Source: Isoetes taiwanensis
Lineage: Eukaryota > Streptophyta > Lycopodiopsida > Isoetales > Isoetaceae
DNA length: 64,000 nt
Direction of reading: 5' to 3'
Assembly (NCBI GenBank): GCA_021234155.1
Contig: JAJEKV010000549.1
Coordinates: 1-64,000, forward strand
Shown: in pieces, positions 12,465 through 26,993 of the stretch
Layout of the letters: the number at the start of each line of letters is the position of its first letter
Numbering within the stretch: position 1 is the stretch's first letter
The notes under the pieces: generated by a model
The model's database searches: none
Told to the model about the DNA's origin: nothing
The model's input: the letters and a program-made list of their open reading frames with translations, nothing else
Program-made: the position numbers and the translations under genes

Positions 12465-13766
12465 GGCAGTATTTCCAGGCTCCAATTCAGCTAAATGCTT
12501 TTAGCAATAAGCTTTTTGCTCAACAGCCTGGCTGCTTTGGCTGTTCAACGCAAGGACATAGGCTCAAAGCACTCGATTGCTGCCTTCCAATGCCCGATAA
12601 ACCTATCAAAGATTTCATCCGGCCAATAGTTGGGCAAGCAAGAATTAGGAAGAGAGCCCTAGAAGAGAGCCCTAGACACATGCTTGAGTCAAAAACTTGA
12701 TTCAACAGGAAGCTAAGGTAGAGGTAATGTTCGCCTGTAGGCCCTTACGCGGGGTAAGGACACGGCGAGCGGCGAGGCGAGCTGGGTCCGCACTACCAGC
12801 ATGCTTGGCGGCTAACATTTCCTCACGTAAAAGACCGAGGGGAAGATATTTCTTGCCATGCCGCAAAGCCATTGTAGCCACAAAGTTTGATTACTCCGTT
12901 ATCGGCCCAACGCCAGGAGGAGGAGATGAAGCCAACATCGGAGGAGAGGAAAGCGATTATACATTTGTAATCTAGGCACGAAATATGGCGAAATATCTTC
13001 CCCCTGAACTTTACGGGATAAAAAAAAAGTTAGGCAGGGACTTGAGAGGGCCAAATCAGACCCCGCAAGAGATAAATCCGCCATAGCAAAAGCTTTAAAT
13101 GCACATGCATAAATCGGTTATTTTCCTTATCAGAGGGCATTCTCAGAAAAATAGGGCATTTCGTTCTCTGACTGCGGCTGTTCTGCTTCCTATTAGGATC
13201 TTCCAAGTAAAACCCGCCTTGAATCTCTACTACTGCGCAAGACATTTGGACGGAGCAGTGTTTGCCACCAAAAATAGAGGAAACGGAGGAGCTCATTCAC
13301 CCAACTTTTTATTACGAGATTCCGGCGGGAAAACTTCTTGGCAATCCGCCAGCCTCGACAGCGCACTCGCGGCTCCATCGCTCGTGCGCCACCTTGAAAT
13401 TTTTCCTGTCGGAATCTATCCGGCCCGAAAATTATCAAATACGTCAAGCAAAGTAGGTATGCATTCTTGGCTATGATCCAATGCAAAGCTGCCATGTGGC
13501 TGCCATTCTTTTCAAGAATAGCAAATGGCTCATCATTCTTAGGCAACCTGCCAGATCCGGTCGTTGCATCTTCATCGCTGTTCTTTTCTTCATCGCTGTT
13601 TTTGCTTGACGTCGTGGAAGGCGAACAAGTTGCCTATTCCTGGCCTGGCAGGGGAGCAGGCTACCTGCAAAGGCTGGCTGCCGCGAGGGTAGCCTCGCTC
13701 CCGCCGGGCCGAGGAATAGGCTCCTTGTTAGCCTTCCACATAACATCGAGGACAGGAGGAATACCA
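12465..13766. other. GC-richer stretch without recognised gene
   Basis: Overlapping frames of 60-125 residues occur on both strands at 12,700-13,770. That is expected of locally GC-rich, stop-poor sequence. None shows a domain I know, and they overlap each other antisense. I do not call a gene. Confidence 0.4.
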
Positions 13767-13767
13767 C

Positions 13768-13900
13768 CCTAGAACGTGGGTGTTATACCCTACTATAACA
13801 ATCTCGGGCTCTGACCGTCGATTGTTATAATAAGGCATAGCTCCAGGGTGTTATCAGAGCCCGAGATTGTTATAGTAGGGTATAACACCGTCGTTCCAGG
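13768..13900. mobile_element. Small foldback MITE with long terminal inverted repeats
   Basis: The left arm at about 13,779-13,814 (GTGTTATACCCTACTATAAC, then AATCTCGGGCTCTGA) is matched almost perfectly, in reverse complement, by 13,854-13,888. Weaker pairing extends outward (CCTAGAACG against CGTTCCAGG). The loop is about 40 bp. Total length about 133 bp with no coding capacity. The target duplication is not clear. Confidence 0.75.
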
Positions 13901-15360
13901 TGTTATCCATCTTAACACATGCAGCCCAAGAGTTTTATCATCACAAGCTCGATGGCAATGGGCCTGACGCTGCTACTCTTTTTGCTTTTCTTAAGTTTCT
14001 ACATCTACAACTTCTTGCCTTTCAAGGGAGCTTCAATCAAGGAAAAAGTGGGGTTAGGCTCGAGGCTTACCCATTGGAGTTCTTATTTTCTGGTTGACTC
14101 TTTTGCATGTCGGGAAAAAATACTGGTAGCAAAAATAGAGTTTATATGTAAAATCTAGTATTTTTGAGTTTTAGCATATAAGAATCCAAGATACACTAAC
14201 GAACACCGGCAAATTTTTTGGTCAAACCTCAGATATTTTTCGAAACCTGGCTCCAATTCTGCCTAAATCAGAACACGTTTTTCGATAAGGTTATGAAACA
14301 TCAACGGGCATTAGTGCAGCCACCAGTATCTTCATCTTCGTTGGTTGTAAACATGTTGAACCCAAAACTCTGTTGCAGGGGCAGGGCAAGTGCCGGATTA
14401 AATCTTTTGAATGAAGCAGAGAAGTGTGCTGGGTTTTTTAAATGCAAGTGCAGGTACCGGATTAGAGCTTTAGATTCAAGTCAAGAGGTTCTCCACCTTT
14501 ATTGGGCTCCTAACTCGCTGTCGCCTTTGTTTGCATTTTGCGAGGTATTTGTATTGCCCACTGGACAAGGTTCAAAAACTATTTTAGATGTAACTAGAAA
14601 ATTTGCCGTCTTCTATTCATATTTATCGGATTTTACTGAATCAAACTGGAAACCATAGTTCCAAAACAAAGTTGCTGGAAATTTGCCTGAATTTATCACC
14701 CTTTAAAGGCTGTTACAATAATACATACGTTAACTGAAAAAAAGACTGAACTAACTGAAGACTATATAGAAAGAATCTCTTCGATTGAAAGCAGAGCACT
14801 AATTTGGTAACATGCATACAAAGAATGGCCTCCACCTGTGAGGTTTCGAAAGAGTGTAGCAACGGCTCACATTTACTGTTATTGATCTAGGTAAACTGTA
14901 AGTCCTCCCGCAAAATTTCATTTGGCCTAAGTAAGAGCATTAATCCCCTAAAATCCTGTGATAGTGCTAGTGCCAGATCTATGGAGCCCAGGGCCACCAA
15001 GGAAACTGCAACTCTTTAATGCATTGCAACTCTGCTACCTAAGCTACGAATCTAAGATATGCAATTGCAAGTCTACTTTGCTGCCCAGCCAGGCCAGGAC
15101 ATGGCAGCTTGGTATGGCCCCCTCACCTTTTTAAAAAATCCCTGGCCCCCTAACATTTGAACTGGAAATTTGCATGTTTGCACGAATCTTTATATGCAAG
15201 TAGCCATATGTCTGAAATTTCTGTTGGAACCACCCGCAATAGCCCTAAACCCCAACTGGACTTTAAGAGATTTAACCGGTAATCCTCGAGCCAAACCTCC
15301 ATTTTTTCGAACCCTGCCACTAGATCTTTGCATTTGGTTTCCTTCTCATTAAGTAATTAG
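13901..15360. other. Spacer with decayed LINE-like internal similarities
   Basis: A 146-residue plus-strand frame (14,218-14,658) has no domain I recognise. The phrase TGCTGGGTTTTT...AATGCA...GCAGG recurs at about 14,430 and 15,364, which suggests a diverged duplication related to the LINE 3' end that follows. No intact gene is seen. Confidence 0.4.
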
Positions 15361-15812
15361 ATGTGCTGGGTTTTTCAATGCAGGGGCAGGCGCTGCGGCG
15401 CAGTTAAAGCTCTGACTATTACGCGGTCTCACTCCTTGGAGGTAGAGCGTGTTCATGATATTCCACATGAGCTAAGATTTTGTCCATGTTGCAGAGAACC
15501 TGTTGTGGAAGATGAACACCATGCCTTTCTGGAATGCTCTAGATTTGAAGAGGTACGTGATGCTTTTGGGATTGATGCTACTTTGTCTAGAAGCTTTACG
15601 CTATTACTTTCGATGCCTCCAATGCGGCTTGGAGCTTATCTTCAAGCGTGGTGGGGACATCGGAAAATGATTTTAGACTTGAATAGTCTAGCAGATGATA
15701 TGGAGGCAAGAGGCCTCATTTAGTGGACTTATTATATGTATTTCTTTTGTCGCCTAATGGACCTGAGGGTCTTGATATGGCGTGATAATAAATCAAATCA
15801 AATCATTAGGAG
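15361..15812 (+). mobile_element. LINE 3' end: C-terminal zinc-finger region and short-repeat tail
   Basis: The plus frame to 15,723 carries HELRFCPCC, then VVEDEHHAFLECSRFEEVR. This is the Cys-x2-Cys ... His ... Cys pattern (zf-RVT-like) found after the reverse transcriptase of many plant LINEs. The stop codon is at 15,721. The 3' UTR then runs to GGCGTGATAATAAATC followed by AAATC-type repeats, a simple-repeat tail typical of some LINE clades. The first 25 or so codons of the frame do not look like the family and may be fortuitous. The copy is 5'-truncated. Confidence 0.65.
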
Positions 15813-16235
15813 CAACAGACGTCGTGAAAATAAATTAATTAGGCTAGTTTAAGTTTTGTTTCCTACAAAGCTTTGGTTAAATTTGTATGGTTGTATGATG
15901 TCTACTTCTTCCTGTTCAATTAAATATTCAGGTATCGTGCAAGTTATATATAGGTTTATGGTAATGGAAAGGGAAAATTCTAAAACTACCCTTCTATCTT
16001 AATATAATTATTGAATTACCCCTGTATTTACATAAATTATTAAAATACCCTTCTTTCTTTATGTAGCAACGGCTACTCCTTTTGCGCCAGAATAACTCCG
16101 CCGTGATGCTGAACGAGTATCTATAGAGTAGTATAGGACCAGGGATTTGTTAAAGAAAAGAGTTTGTTGAAGATTGCATGCTCGGAAACGTCTCCTCCTG
16201 TAAGTCATTACTGTATTTGCATGTTTTGATTACAG
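15813..16235. other. Spacer without recognised gene
   Basis: AT-rich; no motif seen. Confidence 0.4.
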
Positions 16236-16367
16236 TGGCCAAAATTGGACCCAATGCCGCAGTTAGAAAAGGAATTGCATCCAATCTGCTTGAATTATGT
16301 TGAATTATCCAGGGTTCAGAAGGCTGATATATCGATAGCAAATAGCTCTCCTTCTAGCATGCAATAG
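16236..16367 (+). pseudogene. Possible orphan exon A (unrecognised protein)
   Basis: After a pyrimidine-rich ...GATTACAG acceptor the frame reads WPKLDPMPQLEKELHPICLN and on to SSPSSMQ, then TAG followed by a GT. The composition looks like protein-coding sequence rather than chance, but I cannot name the family. If the GT is a donor, the in-frame TAG argues against function. It probably belongs with the exon at 16,471-16,706. Confidence 0.3.
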
Positions 16368-16470
16368 GTATTTCTATTTCCACTTTTGTGAACCAGAACT
16401 TGCTTACAGAAGTACTTGCACATTCTTAAAGTTTTAAGATACCTTCTTTCTGATCCAGTTGCTTTTTTTC

Positions 16471-16706
16471 AGAACCATGTTGCATAGATTATAGAAAGTC
16501 TGTTAGAGAAATGGGAAGGACCTCCATTGACTAGGTGGAAAAAAAGATGTAGGTTGCAAGTAGAAGAGGATGAGGGATTGCAGGCACCAAATACTGTAAT
16601 GGAATGTTTGGAAGACAAGGTGAAGGATGAAGTAGTGGATGACGACCAAGATTCATGCAATGATACAGCCAAATGCATTTTAAAGCTCTGTAGAATGCTG
16701 GATTGA
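16471..16706 (+). pseudogene. Possible orphan last exon B (unrecognised acidic protein)
   Basis: A T-rich tract ending in CAG (16,470) is followed by a frame reading IIESLLEKWEGPPLTRWKKR. It continues acidic (VEEDEG, DKVKDEVVDDDQD) to a TGA at 16,704. The basic-then-acidic layout resembles a regulatory C-terminus, but no family is recognised. Same strand as, and about 100 bp after, exon A. Confidence 0.3.
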
Positions 16707-16799
16707 AACCGAAGCAAAGGGATTGTGCCATGAAAGGAATTTGTGATGCCAGTTGCGATGATGCTTTTGGGGTTTTTTTGGTCATATCCAATACAGGGA

Positions 16800-18695
16800 C
16801 ATTCTAACAAATTCAGAAAATACAAGGGCAAAATAACAATTTAGAACAAAAAGAAGGGCATTTTTAGAATTTTCCCTAATGGAAAAGAGACCATTATCCT
16901 ACCCTATGTAAAGCAGTACCGCATTTCTGTTCGCACCAAATTTCTTTCTTCAAAATTACCAAAACATAACACGTTGCATTCATCGCATTTATGGCGGGTA
17001 TCAAAACAGATTTTAGATGATCTGATGTCGACACGTGTGTGGATGATGCATTTAATGGCGGCCAGTGTCAAGCATGTGCAGCAAACCAGCATTTTATTTA
17101 CTGTAGATTCTGGAGACTGTTGCTTGCATTCTGTCATCGGTGCATTGTGCAAACTCGCTCAGCTGACCGACATCCTGCATTGCATTCCAACATGTTAGTG
17201 AGCTAGGCGCTGACATCTGCTAACAATTTCAAATTCCAAAATTCATCTGTAGCTGTATTATGAGAATTTGTCTTACCTTGCAGCACTGTTTTTAGATCTA
17301 TATCAGACCCTATTTCTAGATTTCCAGCAGAACTTGTTTGTAGATCTATGTCAGATTGCAAGCTCCGGTGCAAGGTTTCTTACTTGAAGATGGAGCATCC
17401 ACAATAAGCATCCACAAATGTGGACGAATGGCGATTTTCTTTTTAGGGAATACTTAGAGAACAAGGTTCTTGCAATGTCTTATCTAAACTGGAAGAAGAA
17501 TAAACTTATTTTATATCCCTCGCATGGCCAGATTCAAAGAATCACTCCAATGGACACATTACGCCCCAAAGGCGCCATAAAAATTTCCACTTTTGTCTCC
17601 AAAGGTTTACTCTTCAAAGATTTTTTTTAAGGGGCCCATAAAAACCGATTAAAAATCCAGATGTGTATGATCAATGGAAACTCGGCCCAATCCTTCTATT
17701 CTCCCAAACCACTGTTAAGTACGAACCTCATATACTTAGTTCTTTGAAAAGCTTCAAGCCTGCAAAGCATTCGGAGAAGCCGCCATAGTCGAGAATGCAT
17801 CAAGGAAAACACATGCAAACATTTGTGGATTTACAAACAGAAGGAAACCTGTGCAGGAAATTGAAGCTCAAACGCAGCAAGTTGGATTCTACCCTACGAA
17901 ATGCGCAAAGGCGAAGCTCCAAAACATGGCCGAATCCGTCACCCATAGACCCATAAGCGGAATGCAAATCTGTATTAAACGTTGCCGAGCTCGGTCAAGA
18001 ACATCCCTGGAGCAACAGGGGCAAGGCGAGACCGCCACCGGGCGAACCCGAACCGGGAGGAGGAAAAAAAAATGCCAGGCGGTTCTGGGGAGCCCAACCC
18101 GCAGTTCTACAAAACCCACAAAGGAAGAACAGAGCACAAAATTTGCCTCCAAAACGGAGCCCAACCCGTTTGGCACAGACGAAACTATTCTCGGCCCCAG
18201 GGACCAAGCTCCTGGCCCTGCCAATAATCAAAGCCCGCCATAACTGGAGGCGAGCAGTCTGCCCGCCCTTCCTGCCGGAATGGCCGTGACACCTCATCCC
18301 ATCACATTATTGCACTTAAAATATTTATTTTCTTATCATCTGAACAACCAATCTCATAATGCCACCTAAATGGTCTAAATATTTCCCATAAATATAATAG
18401 CATTTCTTAGCACCTTCTCTAGCCCTAAAATTGAGGGCCAAGATCTAACTGCCCCATATCCAACGGTCCAGGCATGTGGTGCATGCCCCATGCATGAGAA
18501 TTGTTTTTATTTTCATACTGTTAGGAATTTTTTGGCTTATTTTGTTTGTGGTAGATGGGTGTTCTATTCTGCTTTTGTATCAAGCACAAACTTTGTACTC
18601 TGGGTTCAGATTCCTCCCTTATTGTAGAGCATAAAACTCTGCTCCATCTACAAGGGGTTATATCTGCTTCATTCCAATATGTTAACACCCCCTAT
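16800..18695. other. Spacer without recognised gene
   Basis: Several overlapping frames at 17,850-18,300 lie in a GC-rich patch on both strands and carry no known motif. No splice series or RNA gene is seen. Confidence 0.4.
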
Positions 18696-19039
18696 GGATC
18701 TGATATGGTCTATGGGGTATGGGATAAAGCCTGGAAAGGTTGGGGCCCATTGGATAACGATTTCCTTGAAGGGTCCGCCCTTTTGGTGTGTTGGTTATCA
18801 CTAGAGGTGCTAGTGCGTAACATTTGGTATTAGAGCCAAGGTTCAATTCCTCGTGGCAACATTGGTGTGTTCCACATGCTTGAGGGCAAGCATCTCGAGG
18901 AGGGGGAGGAATTGATATGGTCTATGGGGTATGGGATAAAGCCTGGAAAGGTTGGGGCCCATTGGATAACGATTTCCTTGAAGGATCCGCCCTTTTGGTG
19001 TGTTGGTTATCACTAGAGGTGCTAGTGCGTAACAGGATC
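18696..19039 (+). mobile_element. Complete TRIM (terminal-repeat retrotransposon in miniature)
   Basis: Two direct repeats of 122 bp (18,701-18,822 and 18,913-19,034) start TGATATGG and end GTAACA, the TG...CA ends of LTRs. They differ at one obvious base (GAAGGGTCC against GAAGGATCC). Right after the 5' LTR comes TTTGGTATTAGAGCCAAGG, a near match to the initiator tRNA-Met primer binding site (TGGTATCAGAGC) typical of Copia-like elements. A purine-rich GAGGAGGGGGAGGAA tract precedes the 3' LTR. A 5-bp target duplication, GGATC, flanks the element at 18,696-18,700 and 19,035-19,039. The internal part is only about 90 bp, so it must have moved with enzymes from elsewhere. Confidence 0.92.
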
Positions 19040-19793
19040 AATGAACATGCCCTTTTTAAAAGCAAGCAAGGCCTGGCCATCGGACTTAGTGCCATAGCTA
19101 TGTTTGGAAGAAGGAAAGGTAGGACGGAAGGGGCAAAAAAACTTGAGATGGGTCATGTCTTTTTTTGGCCGGAGACGTGTTTACGTTGAAGATTTGGCTA
19201 TGACGAAGGTATTCCGGCACTCTGCGTGTTGGAGAGGGCTGAATGAAGGCTTCGTCCCGCCATAGCCACCCATTACACTGCTCTATGTAACTGTGTTTTT
19301 TGTACAATGTATTTGTATATGTATTATAATAAAGTCAGTGGTTTCCTTAAAAACACAAATATATAAGGACTACTTACACAATTGCTCTATCACTAAGATT
19401 TATTCTATTGCCTTTAACATTTCTTCTTCTTTTGTCTCTAGTGCTTCTAATGTAACTCGTGTAGTGATAGTCATAGTATCATTTATTAATGTCGTAAATC
19501 AATGTTCATATCACAAACCCAGAACATTTAGACACTTCTAATATTGGTAGGTGATTTCTTAGTGTGGTTTTTTTTTTGTTCACCCTATTTCTAAGTCGCA
19601 ACATGCATGAACAAAGTTGATGGAGACATACATATCTAAAAGAAAGACTGTGGTACTTACATGAAAAAAGATTTTCATGTAAAATCATTTAGGAATATGT
19701 TTGTAATGTTTGAAACTGATACAAATTCATTACTAAGCAAAGAGCCATAATCTAATATTGGACATTAATAACGGATCTACTAGCACAATTTAG
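19040..19793. other. Spacer without recognised gene
   Basis: AT-rich, including a T-rich tract near 19,567. No motif seen. Confidence 0.4.
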
Positions 19794-20070
19794 GAACCAA
19801 AGAAATGTTCGCGGCGGCCTTGGCCGCCGCGGTAAATTTCTTGTATTATTAATATTTCATGCATATTTTGCACGCTCGATATTTTCCCGTTTTAGGGTTC
19901 CTATCACGCTGGTCAAGATTTAGTCTCACATATGGTATATTCTATGTTGGTCCTAGCTAGAAGGGCCAAGGTTTAGCGATAAGGCAGGATTGGCATTTAG
20001 TGATAGAGTTTTAGATCTTACAAGAAATTTATCGCGGCGGCCAAGGCCGCAGCGAACATTTCTTTAGTTC
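19794..20070. mobile_element. Foldback MITE with GC-hairpins inside its inverted repeats
   Basis: About 50-bp inverted repeats bound a 277-bp element. The left arm runs GAACCAAAGAAATGTTCGC to AAATTTCTTGTA. The right arm is its reverse complement, TACAAGAAATTTATCGC to GCGAACATTTCTTTAGTTC. Inside the left arm is a perfect local hairpin with 10-bp arms (CGCGGCGGCC TT GGCCGCCGCG). The right arm has an imperfect version. No coding capacity; the target duplication is not clear. Confidence 0.8.
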
Positions 20071-23159
<3,089 letters not shown>

Positions 23160-23745
23160 CTTCATCTAGTGGTGCAAGTACAAGAAGGTGCCATTTGGAA
23201 CTAGAACCTCAAGCATACTGCACTTATATCATGAGCAAAGTCCAAAATCTAGAGATAATGGACCCAAATATAGTCCCTTCCATGGGAAGAGCACATATAC
23301 GCGATCAACTTGAGTAAAGGAATTGCCAGAGCAGAAGAATAGATGCCATGAAAGATGTGAAGCCTGTGGCATCAACCACAAAAACCAACCAGATTCAAGA
23401 TGACATGCTCTTTACTTCATCGGGAGGGGCCACACATTTGGGTAGGATGCCAAAGAATACATTCGTTGTCCAAGGCACTGTTGAATAAACCCTGTAATCA
23501 GCTGAGTCCATGCTTGTTAGACAAGTAAAGAGACATTGTTCAAGAGTCTCAATATTTGGAAGATAGAATGGGCATAAAGCAGAGATTCACGAATCGTAGT
23601 GATGGCGGAATGTATTAACACAAGCGTCAATAAATAATCTACCACCAAAGCACAAAGACGGAGCAATAATCCCATGCCCCATGCCATGTATGAGATCAAT
23701 TTTTGGGATCCGTACCAACCATCCATCTGACACTGGAAGGATATA
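23160..23745 (-). mobile_element. Degenerate LINE C-terminal fragment, reverse strand
   Basis: Read on the minus strand, 23,500-23,600 gives CPFYLPNIETLEQCLFTC across the frame. This is the Cys-Pro-x-Cys-like ... E-x-x-x-H/Q-C-L-F-x-C pattern of the zf-RVT region at the end of plant LINE polyproteins. An upstream stretch reads IIAPSLCFGGRLFIDACVNT. Stops and shifts interrupt it. One finger Cys is replaced by Tyr and the usual His by Gln, so this is a relic. Confidence 0.5.
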
Positions 23746-24379
23746 TGGTGCTAAAGGTTGAGATCATGCCTGCTATCAAAAAGCATTACTATCATAGGGG
23801 TTTCCTTCTAGTGTAATGTCTCTACCGACTCCAAAGCATTTACATCCCAAAGCTTACTAGGAGGTATGTATCTAGATATTGGTTGAAGCGATTGTGATCC
23901 TCATTGTTCTGTACCTGTATACAATCTTCCGTTCTTGCACATTCCACCTCGAGAATCAAGGTTCGGGAAATTTCGAGGAACCATTGTAAGTATCCATTTA
24001 AATATAAAAAAAGACACCTTATCATGAAAATAGTCGGATTCCCTTCCTCTTTTATTTTTAAATTTCGTAGAAATCTAATGGGCGAGATTTTTTTGGGCGA
24101 AAAAAGGGCTGGGGCCAGGGAGAAACGATGAAAATAATTTTAATAGGTTAGTTTTCGATTTTGCTTTAGGCTAGGTTATGTTATTTAGGGTTTTTTAGTT
24201 TTTCATTTTCATTCATGTTTTGGAGCAGCGGCGGCAACGACAGACATTGAAGAGATTTTCTTATGCTAAACTGTGGTCTTTGCACACTAGTGGTTATTTG
24301 ATAGCAATATGGAGTGGGATTTTTGCTGATACCCTTTCTGCTACATGCTGCTCTCAAGTCAATACTAGTGTTCAAAAAT

Positions 24380-24910
24380 CCAGAATATTCTTTCATTCTG
24401 CCTATCTGCTTCACAATTTCTATCATCAACAAAAGTATATTTCTACTTTGAATTTTTAATGCAACAGTAAAAAATCATGATGCTCATGATGCTATGCATT
24501 TTTGCATTGCATTTGAATGCAAGAATGGTAAAATCATGGATGCTTACTCGTAGGTACTGCTCAGTTCTATATTCTTGTATTTACATATCTGGTTTTGCAG
24601 GCAGATAACTGTCATCTTACAACAAGAATGAGCAACTACTGTTAGAAAAATCCAAGACATTCTTTCATGATGCTATTTGCTTTACGATTTCTATCATAAC
24701 AAGGGTATGATATGCATTTGTACTTCATATTTTTGTGCTAGAGCAGTAAAAATTCGTGGATGCTGTGCATTTCTGCTTTACATTTTTTATGCAAGAATGG
24801 TAGAAAATCGTGGATGCTTGCTGATGGATACTACACATTTTTGTATTCTTGTATTTATAAATTTGTAATTTTGCAAGCAGATAACTTTCATTCCAGAACA
24901 AGAATAAGCA
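24380..24910. repeat. Diverged tandem duplication, about 270-bp unit
   Basis: The stretch with CATTCTTTCAT ... ATTTCTATCAT ... GCAGTAAAAA ... TGCAAGAATGGTA ... TTTTGCAGGCAGATAACT occurs twice in a row (from about 24,380 and about 24,650). It lies directly upstream of the hAT transposase and may be part of that element's non-coding 5' region. Confidence 0.55.
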
Positions 24911-24981
24911 GTATTAATTGTTCAACGGCATCCCATTTGTCAAAGTGATGGCATGTATTTTTTTTTTCAGAATATTTTTTA

Positions 24982-26993
24982 ATGGAACAACAATATGAAA
25001 CTGCCAGAAAGAAGACTCAAATATCTCTTTTACAAATGATAGGATTTAAGCGAGGAGCTCACAGTCAAGAGATTAATGCTGAACATGAAAGGATAAAACG
25101 AGCCAGAAAATTGTGGAAGGAGTCTTAGTTAGATGACAATAATTGGTTGCGGTTTAACCATGACAATGGTAGAGATTGCATATATTGTAAGGAAGATCGA
25201 AAATGTCGAAGTGCATTTGGTAAGGAGGGTTCTACTAACTTAAGGATGTCTGCTTTCAGAGAACATGCTGAGAATGACCAGCACATGCATACTTCTTGGG
25301 TGGCAACATCAGGAAAAAATGCATTGCATAAAGTGGAGAAAAAGAAGGAATCTATTGATAAAGCGCTGGTTAATCTATTTAAATGTGCTTATTTCGTATG
25401 AAAGGAGATCTTGGCTTATAGAAAGTTTGTACCCATGGTACATTTACTTCTAGGTTGTGGATTGGTTGCTCCATCACTCTACAATGATGATAAAGCTTGC
25501 AGCGATTTCTAGAGTAGATGAGTCCACTGATATTAGTGTGACCCAAAACTTAATTCTTTATGCCACTTATCTAGATGAATTCCAGCCAAAGAAGGCTTTC
25601 TTAGGCATGCTATCCCTGCCACAAGCTGATGCAAAGACTATTGTAGCAGCCATTCATGATAAACTTAACAAAAGCAACTTAGATTTGCTGAAAATGGTTG
25701 CTTTTGGGTCTGAGGGAGCTACTACTATGATTGGTTGCAGAACTGGAGTGGTGACTACATTGAAAGAGAAGCATCCTTACATAACATCCATTCATTGTAT
25801 CACGCACAGAACCAATTTATGTCTTGCTTCAATTGCCAAGCATCCAAGCTGCAAGCTGATTTGTGAGAAAATCGACAAGCTTATCAATGAAGCAGCCACT
25901 TATTTCTCAAATAGTAGTCTAAGCGGATGTTATCTAAGAGAACTTGAGGAGGATCTTGTATATTCCACACTCAGACTTTATCAGCACAACTAGATGGCTC
26001 AGCAAACACAATGCTGTCCGAAAGCTATGCGAAGTATTTGAACCTGCTATGTTGGTATTCAAAGACAATTATGTTAATATCTATAGAGAGTTCAGAGAAT
26101 TCAAAGTTGTTTACATATTACATTTTTTGGCCGACATTTTGAAGCATTTGTCCATCTTGAGTTTGGATTTTCAGAAAGATTGGGTGGATGTGGCAGCAAT
26201 TGGCAGCCTCGTGAAGACAACAAGGAAGTATATTGAATTGGAATTTCTTGACGAAGTAAGCATTTTAGATTTAAATGGGTATTTGAAAGACAGAAAAGGC
26301 CATTCAGTCATTGTTGATTTTGGTACCCCGAAAGGCTATCTTAGATGCTTTAGATGAAAGGTTTGTTGAGCAAGAAATTCTAGCATGCTTTAAGATCCTT
26401 TTACCAGCACATGTTCCGAGGGCTATGAGGGAATTAAAAGAATTTGAGCTAGAAGGGCTCAACCAGTTAGTGAAATTTTATGGAAAACCTCGTGTTGTTG
26501 GTGGGATTACATATTACATTTTGATAGTATTATTTCAGAAGATAAAGTCGGGATGGAATTCAGAAAGGTTAAAATACAAGCAAGTACTGGATGGCAAGGA
26601 AAAAATCTTTTGGACACTTGGTCATTTATTCAGTCTCAAAAGATGTTGAGGGAAGATAAGTATGTTGAATTAGCAAAGTTGGCAACAATTGTCATGGTTC
26701 AGTGCTCAAGTACAGCTATCTGTGAAAGTGGATTCAGCTATATGAATCATATCAAGGATAAATATAGGAATAGATTGCAAACAACAAGACTTGATGCTTT
26801 GTTGAGGGTTGCAGTTGAAGGTGTTGAAGGTCCACTAATGGAAGCAATTAATGAATTTGATTTTGATGACTTTATCCGTCATTGGAAAGCCGGTAAAAAG
26901 TATAGATACATATTTTCAGGATATTCAAACACTAGTGCAGTCCAAACTAATGCCAATATTGGCTCTGAAAGTGACGTTGAAGAAATGGAGTGA
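24982..26993 (+). pseudogene. hAT-superfamily transposase, broken
   Basis: A cut-and-paste DNA transposase relic. The ATG at 24,982 follows a T-rich stretch ending in CAG. The frame has an in-frame TAG near 25,127 (KES-stop-LDD). A TTF/BED-like zinc finger follows (DCIYCKEDRKC ... FREHAENDQH). The next frame (25,457-25,993) has the RNase H-like core: ISRVDESTDIS, with the first catalytic Asp, then VAFGSEGATTMIG and SIHCITHRTNLCLAS. After a shift, TTRWLSKHNAVRKLCEVFE carries the conserved Trp region. After another shift (26,553-26,993) comes the C-terminal dimerisation domain, with KLATIVMVQCSSTAICESGF, which holds the catalytic Glu, then SYMNHIKDKYRNRL. At least three frame breaks and one nonsense codon make it non-functional. 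The second acidic position is Glu (GSEGA) where relatives usually have Asp. The 3' part is the source-like copy of the block repeated at 44-62 kb. Confidence 0.8.

Noticed and set aside
13030-13770. Antisense pair of 98-125 residue frames
   Set aside because: Mutually overlapping on opposite strands, no domains, no splice context.
17851-18297. Overlapping 80-130 residue frames on both strands
   Set aside because: Three or more frames are open at once in a GC-rich patch, which reflects composition rather than coding.
18701-19034. The two direct repeats as a simple segmental duplication
   Set aside because: TG/CA ends, primer binding site, purine tract and GGATC target duplication together fit an LTR-type element much better.
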